Of a stretch of DNA of 64,000 bases, positions 1-10,264 are shown in pieces. The notes beneath the pieces were generated by a model. The model searched no databases and was not told where the DNA came from. It saw nothing but the letters and a program-made list of their open reading frames with translations. Positions within the stretch are counted from its first letter, which is position 1. Each line of letters begins with the position of its first letter. Made by a program: the position numbers and the translations under genes. The DNA comes from PFJX01 sp044227325. Its GTDB lineage: Bacteria; Pseudomonadota; Gammaproteobacteria; Burkholderiales; Thiobacillaceae. The stretch covers positions 186,001 through 250,000 of the forward strand of contig JBGAFI010000006.1 in NCBI GenBank assembly GCA_044227325.1, in the 5' to 3' direction.

Positions 1-2
1 CT

Positions 3-629
3 ATGCCGGAACTGCCCAAGGACATGCGAAATCGTGTTATCGAAGATTATCTACTCAGCGACGAGGATGCTCGCTTCTTGACATCTTCAGTCGTGATGGC
101 CAATTACTTTGAGAAAGCTGTTGCGGAGATTGTGCGGCTTACTGGACATCCCGATGTGCCTCCACCCATCGAGCGAGGAGATAGTCGTCAACCGGTTGAC
201 GTTACCTTTGGGAAGTTATGTGCTAACTGGATGATGGGTGAGCTAGCCGCAGCACTGAATAAGTCAGGCCTAGATATTGCAGATAGTCCCATTTCGCCAC
301 TTCAATTAGCCCAACTTATCACCCGCATCCAGGATGGCACCCTGTCCGGCAAGCTGGCCAAGCAGGTGTTCGAAGCCATGTGGTCCGAGGGCGGGGAGGT
401 CGATACCATCATCGAGGCCAAGGGCCTCAGGCAGATGTCCGATTCCGGCGAGATCGGACGCCTCATCGACGACGTGATGGCCGCCAACGCCAAGTCGGTG
501 GAGGAATTCCGTTCCGGCAAGGAGAAGGCCTTCAACGCCCTGGTCGGCCAGGTCATGAAGGCCAGCAAGGGCAAGGCCAACCCGGCCCAGGTCAACGAAC
601 TGCTGCGCCGCAAGCTCAGCGGCGCATAG
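3..629 (+). CDS. gatB: Asp/Glu-tRNA amidotransferase subunit B, C-terminal part
   Basis: This is the C-terminal part of the B subunit of the GatCAB amidotransferase, which turns Glu-tRNA(Gln) and Asp-tRNA(Asn) into the amidated forms. The window edge cuts off the N-terminal domain. What remains is the helical and YqeY-like tail, with the family's conserved run KAFNALVGQVMKASKG close to the C terminus. The Met at base 3 is internal, not a start. Composition is odd: I count about 50% GC for bases 1-300 and about 62% for 301-600, and wobble positions turn GC-rich near base 320, which suggests a recombination join inside the gene. It overlaps the converging DUF4124 gene by 14 bp. Confidence 0.93.
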   Translation: MPELPKDMRNRVIEDYLLSDEDARFLTSSVVMANYFEKAVAEIVRLTGHPDVPPPIERGDSRQPVDVTFGKLCANWMMGELAAALNKSGLDIADSPISPLQLAQLITRIQDGTLSGKLAKQVFEAMWSEGGEVDTIIEAKGLRQMSDSGEIGRLIDDVMAANAKSVEEFRSGKEKAFNALVGQVMKASKGKANPAQVNELLRRKLSGA

Positions 630-1260
630 ACCCCTTCAGTTCACGGAAGCGCAGCTTGTCCGCTTCGTAGCTGGCCTTGATGTCTTCCATGGCCAGTTCC
701 CGTTTGCGGATCAGTTCGCCCAACAGGGCCAGTTCGCCCTGGGCCTCGTCCCGCATCTGGACGAAGGTGCGCGGCGCGCTCTGCCCGCTTTGCGCGTACT
801 GGTTGATCTGGCCGTTCGCGTAGGCGAGTTTTTCCGCCGCCGCGTTCATGCGCGCCCGCAGCCCGCGCAGATTGGCGACTTCGATGTCGAGCGCCCGGTC
901 CCGGGTCAGATCGATTTCCGCTTCGCTGACGTAGGTGGTCAGCAAGGCCCGGTCATGCCGCTGTTGCCGTTCTTCCGCCTGTCTGGCCGCTTCCTTGCGT
1001 TGGCGCTCTTCCTCCATCTGGCGCCGCTCCGCGGGCGACAGGCGGGTGCGCGGGTTCTCCTTCTTCACCCGGCCCTGTTTGTCCAGCTCCACGCTGCCCA
1101 GGCCGGAATCCCGGCTGGGAATGTAGTCGCCGTAATGCACCTTGCCCTGTTCGTCCACCCAGCGGTAGGTGGTGCCGGCATGCGCCGGCCCGCCGCTCAG
1201 AAGGGCCAGGCACGCGGACAGAAGCAGGATCGATCGATGCAGGGTCACGGTGTCATTCAC
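616..1260 (-). CDS. DUF4124 domain protein, exported
   Basis: A 214-aa protein with a short signal peptide (hydrophobic LLLSACLALLSG, cleavage near AHA-GTT), followed by a DUF4124 segment (TYRWVDEQGKVHYGD) and a long Lys/Arg/Glu-rich, probably coiled-coil C-terminal half. DUF4124 proteins are periplasmic or secreted proteins of unknown function, common in beta- and gammaproteobacteria. I place the start at GTG 1260, because the signal peptide begins there; a second GTG at 1248 is equally possible and neither has a strong ribosome site. The open frame extends further upstream, but that part is antisense to the end of pyrE and does not read as protein. Confidence 0.8.
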   Translation of the reverse strand: MNDTVTLHRSILLLSACLALLSGGPAHAGTTYRWVDEQGKVHYGDYIPSRDSGLGSVELDKQGRVKKENPRTRLSPAERRQMEEERQRKEAARQAEERQQRHDRALLTTYVSEAEIDLTRDRALDIEVANLRGLRARMNAAAEKLAYANGQINQYAQSGQSAPRTFVQMRDEAQGELALLGELIRKRELAMEDIKASYEADKLRFRELKGSMRR

Positions 1261-1357
1261 GCAAGGACAGGCCGAAATATCGGCCAAAAAAATCAAATAT
1301 TTAGCTATGCAAGCTGGGAGGCTCAGCCTTTTTCCGACAGCGCGGCCGAGCCGGCTG

Positions 1358-2002
1358 TCATGGGCGGATGCCGTATTGACTTCTATATGACTGGATCGAT
1401 GCCAGCGTGGTTTCCCAATCCGCCTTATTAGCCAGATGCGCGGCCAGATCGTCCAGGTCGACGATGCTGACCACCGGGATGCCATAGTCCCGGCTGACTT
1501 CCTGCACCGCGGACAACTCGCCCAGGCCCCGCTCCATGCGGTCCAGGGCGATGGCGACGCCACAGGGCTCGGCGCCGGCGGCGCGGATGAGCTGGACGGA
1601 TTCGCGCACCGAGGTGCCGGCGGAGATCACGTCGTCGACGATGAGCACGCGGCCTTGCAGTTTCGCGCCGACGATGGTGCCGCCCTCGCCATGGTCCTTC
1701 GCTTCCTTGCGGTTGTAGCTGAACGGCGCGTTGCGGCCTTCGGCGGCCAAGGCGATGGCCACCGAGGCGGCCAGGGGAATCCCCTTGTAGGCGGGGCCGA
1801 ACAGCCCGTCGAAGGCCAGTCCGGAGGCGCGGATCGCGTTCGCGTAGAATTCGCCGAGCCGTTTCAGCGAAAAGCCGTCATTGAACAGGCCCGCGTTGAA
1901 GAAGTACGGACTCATGCGCCCGGCCTTGGTCTTGAACTCGCCGAACAGCAGCACCTGCTGCGCGATGGCGAAATCGAGGAATGCGCCCTTGAAACTCTGC
2001 AC
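1358..2002 (-). CDS. pyrE: orotate phosphoribosyltransferase
   Basis: OPRTase joins orotate and PRPP to make OMP, the fifth step of de novo pyrimidine synthesis, in the cytoplasm. The 214-aa length is normal for the bacterial enzyme. The PRPP-binding motif RVLIVDDVISAGTS lies near residues 118-131, and the YNRKEAKDHGEGG catalytic-loop region (Lys and His) lies just before it. The start at 2002 is 17 bp from the divergent xth start, so both promoters share a very short interval or overlap the coding regions. Confidence 0.96.
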   Translation of the reverse strand: MQSFKGAFLDFAIAQQVLLFGEFKTKAGRMSPYFFNAGLFNDGFSLKRLGEFYANAIRASGLAFDGLFGPAYKGIPLAASVAIALAAEGRNAPFSYNRKEAKDHGEGGTIVGAKLQGRVLIVDDVISAGTSVRESVQLIRAAGAEPCGVAIALDRMERGLGELSAVQEVSRDYGIPVVSIVDLDDLAAHLANKADWETTLASIQSYRSQYGIRP

Positions 2003-2019
2003 TTGAAAACCCTTATTCC

Positions 2020-2799
2020 ATGCGTGTCATCACCCTGAATCTTAACGGAATCCGCTCCGCCGCCAGCAAAGGGGTTTATTCCTGGCTGGAAAAACAAAAC
2101 GCGGACCTGGTCTGCCTGCAGGAACTCAAGGCCCAGGACGCGGACCTCAGCCCGGAAATGCGCAATCCGCCCGGCCTGCATGGCTACTTCCACTGCGCCG
2201 AGAAGAAGGGCTACAGTGGCGTCGGCCTCTACGCCCGGCGTCAGCCCGACCGGCTCATCGAGGGACTGGGCATCGCCGACATCGACGCCGAAGGCCGCTA
2301 TCTCGAGGCGCGGTTCGGCGATCTGTCCGTGATCTCCTTGTACCTGCCCTCCGGCTCCAGTTCCGAGGAACGCCAGGCGGCCAAGTTCAGCTTCATGGAG
2401 CGTTTCATGCCCCATTTGGAAGCCCTGGTGAAATCCGGCCGCGAAGTCGTGCTGTGCGGCGACTGGAACATCGCCCACAAGGAAATCGACCTGAAGAACT
2501 GGAAATCCAACCAGAAGAACTCCGGCTTCCTCCCGGAGGAACGGGCCTGGATCACGGAAGTGTTCGAGCGCCTGGGCTTCGTCGACGTCTACCGCAAGCT
2601 TTACCCCGACCACACCGGCGAGGCCTACACCTGGTGGAGCAACCGGGGCCAGGCCTGGGCCAAGAACGTGGGTTGGCGCATCGACTACCAGATCGCCACG
2701 CCGGGGCTCGCCGCCCGGGCGCAAAGCGCGTCCGTCTACAAGGCGCAACGCTTCAGCGACCACGCGCCGCTGATCGTGGATTACGGCGGGACGTTCTAG
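2020..2799 (+). CDS. xthA: exodeoxyribonuclease III
   Basis: ExoIII-type AP endonuclease and 3'-5' exonuclease for base-excision repair. The 259-aa protein has the whole endonuclease/exonuclease/phosphatase fold: LNLNGIRSA at the N terminus, the metal-binding Glu in CLQELKAQ, GDWNIAHKEIDLKN in the middle, and the terminal SDHAPLIVDY with the catalytic Asp-His pair. It is divergent from pyrE, an arrangement common in betaproteobacteria. Confidence 0.95.
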   Translation: MRVITLNLNGIRSAASKGVYSWLEKQNADLVCLQELKAQDADLSPEMRNPPGLHGYFHCAEKKGYSGVGLYARRQPDRLIEGLGIADIDAEGRYLEARFGDLSVISLYLPSGSSSEERQAAKFSFMERFMPHLEALVKSGREVVLCGDWNIAHKEIDLKNWKSNQKNSGFLPEERAWITEVFERLGFVDVYRKLYPDHTGEAYTWWSNRGQAWAKNVGWRIDYQIATPGLAARAQSASVYKAQRFSDHAPLIVDYGGTF

Positions 2800-2843
2800 A
2801 TCGAGCCGGCCGGGACGCGCCCCGCGTTGCGGCCGACCCCCGG

Positions 2844-4790
2844 TCAAGCCTGCCCGGTCTTCTTCAGCCTGCGGTAAAGGGTGTTGCGGCTGATGCCGAG
2901 CCGGCGCGCGGCTTCCGACATGTTGCCGTGGCTCAGGCCGATGGCCCGGCCGATGGCCGCCGCCGAGATTTCCCGCAGGTTTTCCGTGCCGTCCATGGCG
3001 GCCGTTTCGCGCGGGCGCCCCTTGCGCAGGTCTTCGACCAGGTCGTCCGGCAAATGCTGCCAGCCGATCAGACGTTCATGTTCCTCGATCAGGGCGCAGG
3101 CGGTGCGCAGGGCGTTGACCAGTTGGCGCAGGTTGCCCGGCCAGGCGAAATCGGCGAAGGCCGCGGCCACCTTGGCTTCGAGCGCGACGCGCCGGCCGGG
3201 CAGGAGGTCTTCGAGCAGGCGGTTGAGCAAGGCGGGGAAATCCTTGCGCTCGCGCAGCGCCGGCAGCATCAGGGTCAGGCCGTTGATGCGGTAGTAGAGA
3301 TCGGCGCGGAAACGCCCCGCTTCCATCTCCGTCCTCAGATTGCGATTGGTGGCGCAGATGAGCGCGAAATCCACCGCCACCGCCTTGCCGCCGCCCAGGG
3401 GCGTGACCTGGCGTTCCTGCAGGACGCGCAGCAGCCGGGTCTGCATGGCCAGCGGCATGTCGCCGATCTCATCCAGAAACAGGGTGCCGCCCTGGGCCTC
3501 GCGGATGCGGCCCGGCGAGCCCTCCCGGCGCGCGCCGGTGTAGGCGCCGGGGGTATAGCCGAACAGTTCGGCCTCGATCAGGTTCTCCGTCAGCGCCGAA
3601 CAGTCCACGGCGATGAAGGGTTTCGCGCGGCGCGGACCGGAGTCGTGCATGGCGTTGGCGAAGACCTCCTTGCCGACGCCGGACTCGCCCTGCAGGAGAA
3701 CCGGAATGGGTTTGTCCAGCACCTTGCGCGCCTTGCAGATGGCGGCGGCGATGTGGCCGCAACCGATATCGAGGGCCGCCAGCGCGTCGGCGGGCGGCGG
3801 CGGCCGGACATCGTGAGACACCGCCACCTGGCGCGCCACGCGGTTGGTCTCCACGCGCACGAAAAGACGCCCGTCTTCGCCTTGGCCGCGTCTCGTGGCG
3901 TGCTCGACCAGCATCGGTTCGTGGTCGCGGCGATAGCCCCATTCGAGCAGCTCGGACAGGCGCAGGTGGAACACCCGCTCCAGGGGCAGGCTACCCAGAT
4001 CGGCGTCGGTCAAACCCAGATGGCGCATGGCGGCCGGGTTGGCGCCGGCGATCAGGCCGTCATGGGAAAGCGCCAGCACGCCTTCCGCCAAGGTGCCGAT
4101 GCCCTCCGCCAGGGTGTGGAAACGCAGATGCACGCTGCCGCTGTGGTAAGCCTCGAACAGGCGGTTTTCGATCATCTGGGCGGCGGTCCGTACCAGGCAG
4201 AACGTGTGCGGGTGGCGGCGGCGCTGGTCGCCGGAGATGTCCAGCACTCCGAGCAGGCGGCCGTCGGGCGCGGCGACGGTGGCCGCCGCGCAAGTCAGGA
4301 AGCCGTTGCGCTCGAGATAGTGTTCTGCGCCGTTGATGACGACCGGCGCGGCTTCGGCAAGCGCGGTGCCGATCGCGTTGGTGCCCCGATGGCGCTCGTT
4401 CCACGAGGCGCCCGGGGCCAGCGCCACGCGCTCGGCGCGGTCGAGGAAATCGGCGTCGCCCAGCGCCTGCAGGAGGACGCCTTGAGCATCCGCCAGGATC
4501 ACCATGCAGCCGCTGTCCTGGGCCTGGGCGTAGAGATATTCCATGACCGGCCGGGCATGGGCGATCAGTTCCTGTTGCCGGCCGATGGTCCGGGCCAACT
4601 GGAACGGATTCAGGTGGAAATCCTCCCGCACCCGCCCGATGGGCGCCAGGCCGGCTTGCTGGCTGCGCTCCCAGGAACGGGACACGACCGGTCCCACCAG
4701 GTTTTCGGGGGGCAATTCGCCGCGTTCCAGCAATTCATGGCGCGCTTGGCGCAATACCGAGGCGAGACCTCTCGTCATGGGATTGAGCAT
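2844..4790 (-). CDS. acoR: AcoR-type sigma54-dependent activator
   Basis: Enhancer-binding activator for sigma54 RNA polymerase, 648 aa: a GAF-type sensor (about 45-210), a PAS-like segment (about 225-320), an AAA+ domain with Walker A GESGVGKE (about 368), the sigma54 contact loop and Walker B LFLDEIGD (about 437), and a C-terminal Fis-type helix-turn-helix (SEAARRLGISRNTLYRRL). The contact loop reads GAYTGA rather than the usual GAFTGA, a Phe-to-Tyr variant. I chose ATG 4790 because GGAGGAGG sits at the right distance upstream; an earlier ATG at 4823 lacks this. It is divergent from the ExaC-like dehydrogenase, whose promoter is of the sigma54 type, so it very likely controls that gene in response to an aldehyde, alcohol or acetoin signal. 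Confidence 0.9.
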   Translation of the reverse strand: MLNPMTRGLASVLRQARHELLERGELPPENLVGPVVSRSWERSQQAGLAPIGRVREDFHLNPFQLARTIGRQQELIAHARPVMEYLYAQAQDSGCMVILADAQGVLLQALGDADFLDRAERVALAPGASWNERHRGTNAIGTALAEAAPVVINGAEHYLERNGFLTCAAATVAAPDGRLLGVLDISGDQRRRHPHTFCLVRTAAQMIENRLFEAYHSGSVHLRFHTLAEGIGTLAEGVLALSHDGLIAGANPAAMRHLGLTDADLGSLPLERVFHLRLSELLEWGYRRDHEPMLVEHATRRGQGEDGRLFVRVETNRVARQVAVSHDVRPPPPADALAALDIGCGHIAAAICKARKVLDKPIPVLLQGESGVGKEVFANAMHDSGPRRAKPFIAVDCSALTENLIEAELFGYTPGAYTGARREGSPGRIREAQGGTLFLDEIGDMPLAMQTRLLRVLQERQVTPLGGGKAVAVDFALICATNRNLRTEMEAGRFRADLYYRINGLTLMLPALRERKDFPALLNRLLEDLLPGRRVALEAKVAAAFADFAWPGNLRQLVNALRTACALIEEHERLIGWQHLPDDLVEDLRKGRPRETAAMDGTENLREISAAAIGRAIGLSHGNMSEAARRLGISRNTLYRRLKKTGQA

Positions 4791-4987
4791 GCTGACGACC
4801 TCCTCCAAGAAACCGTCCCGCACTATAAGTCTTTAACTCCCCGCCGCAAGTTCAACGGCCGGTTTGCTCGTCCGGGTGTGTCAGTTTGGCGCAGTGCATC
4901 GGAATGGCACGTGTCGGCCACGATTCCCGCGCCCGCGCCCGGCGCGTCTTCATGATTGCGATCAAGGGCTTAACGGAGATTTGCCGC

Positions 4988-5002
4988 TGGCATGCTCCTT
5001 GC
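4988..5002 (+). promoter_or_regulatory. sigma54 (-24/-12) promoter of the aldehyde dehydrogenase gene
   Basis: TGGCATG-CTCC-TTGC has the invariant GG (4989-4990) and GC (5001-5002) separated by exactly 10 nt, as sigma54 requires. It lies 82 bp before the dehydrogenase start, and a gene for a sigma54 activator is directly divergent. Activator sites should lie in the 200 bp upstream; I did not identify them. Confidence 0.85.
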
Positions 5003-5084
5003 CAATAGATCGGCGATCGCGGCGTCTCGCTCGATCGCATCCTGGCCGATCCAGGCCCACACATAACATTCCGAAGGAGATGTC

Positions 5085-6605
<1,521 letters not shown>

Positions 6606-6636
6606 TGCCGCGCGCCGGTTCGGCGCATCGTGGACG

Positions 6637-6659
6637 GGGGCGGGCAACCGCCCCTTTTT
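6637..6659 (+). terminator. Rho-independent terminator after exaC
   Basis: A perfect 7-bp stem GGGGCGG / CCGCCCC with a GCAA loop is followed directly by five T. It ends 1 bp before the inverted-repeat element at 6660. Confidence 0.85.
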
Positions 6660-6797
6660 AACCTAGAAACGGCAGTTGGACGTGCCAGCGGGTGCGTAGC
6701 GGGCTCACCCGAAGGGTGAGAGTGACCGGAGGCGCTTACGTCGGCATTCATGCGGTATTCCAATGGATGTGGAGCGGTCAACCGCCGTTTCTAGGTT
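6660..6797. repeat. 138-bp element with 19-bp terminal inverted repeats
   Basis: Bases 6660-6678 and 6779-6797 are inverted copies of each other at 18 of 19 positions (core AACCTAGAAACGGC). Between them is a 7-bp hairpin, CTCACCC-GAA-GGGTGAG, at 6704-6720. The element fills the space between the exaC terminator and the DUF779 ribosome site (GGAGG at 6805), so it forms most of the DUF779 leader. It may be a MITE or other miniature mobile element, or a structured leader RNA. I found no second copy in the window and no clear target duplication. Confidence 0.7.
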
Positions 6798-6814
6798 TAA
6801 TCTTGGAGGCGCAA

Positions 6815-7180
6815 ATGGTTGCAAAGGTCATCGCCACGCAAGCGGCGCTCAAACTGATCGAGTTCCTGAAACGGAAACACGGCGCGCTGATGTTCCACCA
6901 ATCGGGCGGCTGCTGCGACAACAGCGCCGCGAACTGTTTCCTGCCGGGCGAAATCACCATCGGCGCCGGCGACGTCTTTCTCGGCGAGATCGGCGGCTGC
7001 CCGTTCTATATCGGCAAAGCGCAATACGAATACTGGAAGCACACCCAGCTCATCATCGACGTGATCGAGGGCACCGGCGGCACCTTCTCCCTCGAAGGGC
7101 CGGAAGGCAAGGCCTTCCACACCCGATCCCGGCTGTTCACCGACGCGGAGTGGGCGGAGTTGGCCGGGGAGGCGGAGTAA
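6815..7180 (+). CDS. DUF779 family protein
   Basis: A 121-aa soluble protein of the DUF779 family, whose members are repeatedly found next to ExaC/AcoD aldehyde dehydrogenases and whose role is unknown. Visible features are a Cys-rich SGGCCDNSAANC segment near residues 27-38 and a second GGCPFYI motif near 55-61, which could bind a metal or a thiol adduct. ATG 6815 has GGAGG five bases upstream. The gene is downstream of exaC but separated by a terminator and the inverted-repeat element, so it may have its own promoter. Confidence 0.85.
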   Translation: MVAKVIATQAALKLIEFLKRKHGALMFHQSGGCCDNSAANCFLPGEITIGAGDVFLGEIGGCPFYIGKAQYEYWKHTQLIIDVIEGTGGTFSLEGPEGKAFHTRSRLFTDAEWAELAGEAE

Positions 7181-7525
7181 TCGCGCCGCGCCATTGGCAA
7201 TCCGCGTCGATCTTGACTAGAGTTCGGCCGTGACCACGATGAACGTTTCCCCGCCCGTCCCGCGCGATGCGCCGATCCCCGCGCCGGCGGCGGTGACGGC
7301 GCAGCCGGCGCCCGCCCGCGGCTCGCTCTGCCGGGTTCGGCGGGCCAAGTCGAGGCGGTGAGGCGCATCCCGGGCGCGCGTCCGCCGGCCACGAGGAATA
7401 TCGCGCGCGCCGCCGTTTCCCCGTTCGACGAAAATCCCGCTTTCGCCATGTCCCTCCACGATGCCGCCAGCAGGTCGCGCGTTCCTGTCGAAACGCGCGA
7501 TCTCCGCCAGTTATAACGACCCGCC
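7181..7525. other. gap without a convincing gene
   Basis: 345 bp of very GC-rich sequence between the DUF779 gene and ampG. A minus-strand frame (7217-7459) is open, but no protein family or ribosome site supports it. I see no repeat or terminator. The ampG promoter must lie in the last 100 bp. Confidence 0.5.
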
Positions 7526-9036
7526 ATGCGTTCCTCCCTGCCCTCCCTTTCCGCCGCCCACCGCTTCGTCGCCGTGCTGTTCATGGGCTTCGCCTCGGGC
7601 CTGCCCCTGTCCCTCACCGGCCAGGCCATGCAGGCCTGGCTCAGCGTCGAGGGGGTGGATATCGCCACCATCGGCTTCCTCGGCCTGGTCGGCGTGCCCT
7701 ACACCTTCAAGTTCCTTTGGGCGCCGCTCATGGACCGCTTCGAACCGCCTTGGCTGGGGCGGCGCAAGGGCTGGCTGGTGCTCACCCAGCTCGCCATGGC
7801 GGCGGCGCTGTGGTGGATGTCCGGCCTCGATCCCAAGGGCGCGCCCCTGGCCTTCGCCGGCGTCGCGGTGCTGGTGGCCTTCCTGTCCGCGTCCCAGGAC
7901 GTGGTCATCGACGCCTACCGCACCGACGTGCTGGCGCCCAACGAGCGGGGTCTGGGCGGCTCCCTCGCGGTGTTCGGCTACCGCATCGCCATGATCCTGT
8001 CCGGCGGCATCGCCCTGATCTGGGCGGAACAGTGGCAGAGCTGGGGGCGGGTGTACCAGGTGATGGCCTGGATCATGGTGGCCGCCGCCGCCTTTTCCCT
8101 GGTCGCGACGCCGCGCGTGAACAGCGCCTCGCAACCGCTGAAATCCGATCCGTTGCGCGAACTGCTGGGTTTCCTCGCCCTGCTGGCCGGCGTGCTGGCG
8201 GGCGCCTTCCTGAGCCGCTGGGCCTTGATGGGCCTGGGGCTCGACCCGGACGACCCGAACAAGTGGATCCGTCTGCTGTTCATCCTGGCCGGCGTCGCCT
8301 GCGCCCTGCCCCTGGGCGCCTGGGCGGCGCGCAAGGCGGGCTTCGAGACCCTGACCCGTTCCCTGTCCAGCTATTTCCAGCAGCCCGGCGCCTGGGCCTT
8401 CCTGCTGCTGATCGTGCTGTACAAGCTGTCGGATGCCTTCGCCGGCAGCCTGACCACGCCCTTCCTGATCAAGGGCATGGCCTTCTCGCAAGCGGAGGTG
8501 GGCATCGTCAACAAGATCATCGGCATCTGGCTCACCATCTTCGGCGCGCTGCTGGCGGGGGCGCTGATGCTGCGCCTGAACCTGTACCGCTCCCTGCTGC
8601 TGTTCGGCGTGCTGCAAATGCTCGCCAATTTCGGCTTCTACAGCCTCGCGGTGCTGGGCAAGGGCGCCTGGGGCGGCTTCACCCTGCAACCCTTCGACTG
8701 GGGCTTCGTCGCCATCAGCCAGCCGGCGGACATCGACAGCCTGCTCATGTTCGCCATCGCCGCCGAGAACATCACCAGCGGCATGGGCACGGCGGCCTTC
8801 GTCGCCCTACTCATGAGCCTGTGCAGCCATCGCTACACCGCGACCCACTACGCCCTGCTGTCGGCCCTGGCCTCGGTCGGCCGCATCTACGTCAGCCCCC
8901 TGGCCGGGGTCATGGCGGAGAGCATCGGCTGGCCGTCGTTCTTCATCGTCGCCGTGATCCTGGGCGTGCCCGGCGTCTACATGGTGTGGCGCATGCGTGG
9001 CACCATCCAAATCTTGATCGGCAAGGAGACGACGTC

Positions 9037-9040
<4 letters not shown>
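7526..9040 (+). CDS. ampG: AmpG-family muropeptide permease
   Basis: Inner-membrane MFS transporter that imports GlcNAc-anhydroMurNAc peptides for cell-wall recycling. The 504-aa length is typical. It starts with the AmpG N terminus (FMGFASGLPLSLTGQAMQAW) and carries FLSASQDVVIDAYRTD, the conserved loop of the family, near residues 117-132; at least a dozen hydrophobic helices follow. It is translationally coupled to acuI, whose ATG overlaps its TGA. Confidence 0.92.
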
Positions 9041-10020
<980 letters not shown>

Positions 10021-10126
10021 GGCGCCATTTTCCCGGGAGAGAAGCCATCGCCATGACGGACGGAAAGGCCTCCCCACCTCAACCTCCCCACCCCAACTCT
10101 CCCGCTAACCGGGCGGGGAACGAACG

Positions 10127-10148
10127 CCTCCCCCGCATGCGGGGAGGG
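10127..10148. repeat. intergenic GC-rich palindromic repeat, CTCCCCCGC type
   Basis: CCTCCCCCGCATGCGGGGAG is a near-perfect palindrome inside a C/G-skewed 90-bp stretch (10068-10158) downstream of acuI. Similar cores occur at 41981-42002 and 54374-54398, so this is a dispersed repeat family in the genome. It may also serve as a terminator for acuI. Confidence 0.6.
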
Positions 10149-10264
10149 CAGGGAGGGGAAGCGAATCGACATCGCTTTCGTAAGATCGAAAAAGGCGCGA
10201 TCCGTCGGAGCGCGGGTAAGCGGGCCGCGCCAGGCCAGGTGGTCCCGGGTTTGCCGCGGAGGCG

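Noticed and set aside
7217..7459. Open minus-strand frame of 80 codons
   Set aside because: Ala/Gly/Arg-biased translation typical of antisense GC-rich DNA, no ribosome site, no family; a weak likeness of its end to secreted CAP-type proteins was not convincing.
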